DNA from: Bacteroidota bacterium
GTDB lineage: Bacteria > Bacteroidota > Bacteroidia > Flavobacteriales_E > Vicingaceae
Assembly: GCA_013112545.1 (NCBI GenBank)
Contig: JABFGJ010000008.1
Span: forward strand, 31,394 to 95,393
Direction: 5' to 3'
DNA: 64,000 bases
Positions 62,439-64,000 of the stretch are shown here, piece by piece. The stretch's first letter is position 1, and every line of letters starts with the position of its first letter. Under the pieces are notes generated by a model. It did no database searches. It was not told where the DNA came from and worked only from the letters and a program-made list of their open reading frames with translations. The translations under genes and the position numbers were made by a program.

Positions 62439-63254
62439 ATGAAAAAAGTTGTTTTAATAACTGGAGCAAGCTCTGGAATCGGCAAAGAAACTGCTAAACT
62501 GCTTCTGAAAGATGGTCATCTAGTTTACGCAACTGCAAGAAGAATAGCACTAATGGATGATCTTGCAGATCTGGGAGCAGTTATTCTAAAAATGGATGTA
62601 AGCCGAGAAACTGATGTACAAAACGTTGTTAATCAAATTATTCGTGAACAAAATAAGATAGATGTATTGGTAAACAATGCTGGATATGCCATTTTTGGGG
62701 CTGTTGAAACAATATCTATGGAAGAAGCAAAACGTCAATTTGATGTTAATCTTTTTGGTTTAGCGCGCTTAACACAGTTGGTATTACCTCACATGCGGTC
62801 AAACAAATCTGGAACGATTATAAACATGAGCAGCATGGGCGGAAAAATATATACACCTTTAGGGGCCTGGTATCACGCCACAAAATTTGCTTTAGAAGGC
62901 TGGTCCGATTGTTTGAGGTTAGAGCTTAAGCAATTTAATATACAGGTAGTAATTATAGAACCAGGTGGCATAGAAACTGAATTTGCCAATGTTATGATGG
63001 ATCCAATGATGGATAAATCAAAAAATACAGCTTATGAAAAACTTGCTAAAAAAGTACATAAAGGAGCCATAGAAACCTATAAAAAAGGGAGAGCCTCTCA
63101 CCCATCTATAATTGCCAAGTGTATTTCACATGCAATTCGTTCAAAAAAACCAAGACATCGATACCTAAAAGGGTTTATGGCAAAACCTGCTGTTTTTGTA
63201 CGAAAGTATTTTGGTTCTAGGGTTTGGGACTGGTTAATCATGAATGTGGTTTAA
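62439..63254 (+). CDS. SDR-family oxidoreductase
   Basis: The 271-residue classical SDR has TGASSGIG at 8-15, NNAGYAIFG near 82-90, the catalytic Ser in NMSSMGGKIYTPLGAWYHATKFALEG with Tyr and Lys in YHATK, and EPGGIETEF. The C-terminal part (AIRSKKPRHRYLKGFMAKPAVFVRKYF) is basic and amphipathic, as in retinol-dehydrogenase-like or ketoreductase-like members that touch membranes. The substrate is unknown. Lies 27 bases after the secreted protein. Confidence 0.9.
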   Translation: MKKVVLITGASSGIGKETAKLLLKDGHLVYATARRIALMDDLADLGAVILKMDVSRETDVQNVVNQIIREQNKIDVLVNNAGYAIFGAVETISMEEAKRQFDVNLFGLARLTQLVLPHMRSNKSGTIINMSSMGGKIYTPLGAWYHATKFALEGWSDCLRLELKQFNIQVVIIEPGGIETEFANVMMDPMMDKSKNTAYEKLAKKVHKGAIETYKKGRASHPSIIAKCISHAIRSKKPRHRYLKGFMAKPAVFVRKYFGSRVWDWLIMNVV

Positions 63255-63345
63255 ATCTAGATAAAAAACAAATTAAGCTGCTGTTCGATTTGAAATAATT
63301 CATAAAATAAAGCTCTTGTTTTACCATTAATCCTATCTAAATTTC

Positions 63346-63353
63346 TACTTTTG
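63346..63353 (+). promoter_or_regulatory. -7 promoter box of tRNA-Arg
   Basis: TACTTTTG, exact TAnnTTTG match, nine bases before the tRNA 5' end. No clear -33 TTG at the usual distance. Confidence 0.55.
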
Positions 63354-63362
63354 CAAAATATT

Positions 63363-63436
63363 GGCCTCGTAGCATAACTGAATAGTGCACCACATTACGG
63401 CTGTGGAGGTTGCAAGTTTGAATCTTGCCGAGGTCA
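63363..63436 (+). tRNA. tRNA-Arg (anticodon ACG)
   Basis: A full cloverleaf folds. The acceptor stem pairs GGCCTCG with CGAGGTC (one G-U). The D arm lies around GCATAACTGAATAGTGC. The anticodon stem CCACA/TGTGG has loop TTACGGC, anticodon ACG. The variable loop is AGGTT. The T stem GCAAG/CTTGC has loop TTTGAAT. The discriminator base is A. The 3' CCA is not encoded. The anticodon A34 would need deamination to inosine to read CGU, CGC and CGA. Confidence 0.93.
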
Positions 63437-63441
63437 CATAA

Positions 63442-63474
63442 AAAAGCCCTTTTTGCTATGCAAAAAGGGCTTTT
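63442..63474. terminator. Bidirectional terminator between tRNA-Arg and bshA
   Basis: A perfect 15-bp stem (AAAAGCCCTTTTTGC at 63442-63456, complement at 63460-63474) with a 3-base loop, bordered by A and T runs. It ends two bases before the bshA stop on the other strand. Confidence 0.93.
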
Positions 63475-63475
63475 C

Positions 63476-64000
63476 TTATTTTAATACTGAATCATACAGT
63501 TTTTCATACATGGGTAATATTGTAAGAATATCAAACTGCTGAGCTTGCTCATAAGCTTGTTTCTTAAACAAATCCAGCTTTTCATCATTCTGCAATAAGC
63601 TTAAAGCGTTTTTTGCCATATCCTTGGTATCTCCAACATGACTTAAGAATCCTGAAAAATTATGTTTATTTACTTCTGGAATTCCTCCTGTATTTGAAGA
63701 AATTACAGGAACACCAACAGCCATGGCTTCTAAAGCCGCTAATCCAAAACTTTCAGATTCAGAAGTCAATAAAAACAAATCAGCTATGCTGAGAACTCTA
63801 GCGGTATCATTAACTTTTCCTAAAACAATTAAATCTTTATTAAAACCTGCCTCTCGTATCATCGTTTCGGCCAAATGTCGTTCAGGTCCATCACCTACCA
63901 ACATCAGTTTTACAGGAATTTCTTTCCTGACTTTGATGAATACTTTTACCACATCTTCAATCCGTTTTACTTTTCTAAAATTTGATACATGAGCCAAAAT
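63476..64000 (-). CDS. bshA: BshA-like glycosyltransferase, N-acetylglucosaminyl L-malate synthase (5' end outside window)
   Basis: The frame is open to the right edge, so only the C-terminal part is present (about 174 residues). The start of this part, ILAHVSNFRKVKRIEDVVKVF, is the block that marks BshA among GT4 enzymes. It is followed by MLVGDGPERHLAE and the nucleotide-sugar site SESESFGLAALEAMAVGVPVISSNTGGIPE. BshA joins UDP-GlcNAc and malate in the first step of bacillithiol synthesis, which some Bacteroidota use as their low-molecular-weight thiol. It shares a terminator with tRNA-Arg. Confidence 0.82.
   Translation of the reverse strand: MLAHVSNFRKVKRIEDVVKVFIKVRKEIPVKLMLVGDGPERHLAETMIREAGFNKDLIVLGKVNDTARVLSIADLFLLTSESESFGLAALEAMAVGVPVISSNTGGIPEVNKHNFSGFLSHVGDTKDMAKNALSLLQNDEKLDLFKKQAYEQAQQFDILTILPMYEKLYDSVLK

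Noticed and set aside
1..64000. Search for mobile elements, CRISPR arrays, toxin-antitoxin pairs and phage genes
   Set aside because: No transposase, integrase, repeat array, terminal inverted repeats or typical paired small toxin genes were seen; tRNA-Arg at 63363 shows no duplicated 3' end nearby that would mark an integration site.

Overview
This is an AT-rich chromosomal segment of a Bacteroidota bacterium, most likely of the Flavobacteriales or a close relative. The evidence is a complete Bat (aerotolerance) operon, a secreted protein with a type IX secretion C-terminal sorting domain, an alternative GlmU-like nucleotidyltransferase, a BshA (bacillithiol) gene, DUF2911 and PepSY-like periplasmic proteins, and repeated TAnnTTTG promoter elements (the Bacteroidota -7 box) in place of TATAAT. 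I see no insertion sequence, phage, CRISPR array or rRNA. Coding density is high and most genes look like ordinary chromosomal genes.

Layout. (1) 1-5.9 kb, minus strand: a tight operon of two glycosyltransferases, a methyltransferase, gcvT, comB and a zinc phospholipase/nuclease-like exoprotein that runs off the left edge. (2) 6-11.5 kb, plus strand: a T9SS-sorted NHL-repeat protein, ndk, a glycosyltransferase, a TMEM175-like channel protein, a 12-TM membrane protein and a VOC protein; then HMG-CoA lyase-like and pyrD on the minus strand. (3) 13.5-15.6 kb: three tandem STAS-like paralogues facing an XRE-type regulator, followed by an intergenic region carrying seven TTAC-N3/4-GTAA boxes. (4) 15.6-21 kb: a DtxR/MntR-type regulator, a Mn/Zn ABC importer and a permease fused to a DtxR-like domain, divergent from an outer-membrane protein across a candidate operator. 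(5) 21-28.5 kb: GlmU-like gene, an RND/MMPL exporter with an orphan peptide-binding lipoprotein, smpB and small membrane proteins. (6) 28.5-36.8 kb: MoxR, DUF58, a BatD-like protein and BatA-B-C-D-E. (7) 36.8-50 kb: an HxlR-regulated pair and a stress-flavoured block (Dps, a bacterial eRF1-like/Balon-type protein, SDR, DoxX, TRIC channel, pirin, HPF, MscS, FUSC, Gre factor, quinone oxidoreductase). (8) 50-64 kb: GDPD, DUF2911, UbiA-Maf, FAD-linked oxidase, DPP-IV, POT peptide transporter, secreted proteins, SDR, tRNA-Arg(ACG) and the 3' part of bshA.

How the genes may work together: region 4 reads as a metal-responsive uptake unit with two regulators of the same fold. Region 7 combines DNA protection, osmotic channels and two potential ribosome-hibernation proteins (HPF and the eRF1-like protein). 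DPP-IV and the POT transporter form a peptide scavenging pair. The least explained parts are the STAS-like triplet with its neighbouring operator array, the start-less conserved-looking ORF at 21012-21200, and the membrane protein at 9790. Several promoters sit only 4-9 nt from the start codon, which suggests near-leaderless mRNAs and corrects several TTG starts that are really the TTTG of the promoter.
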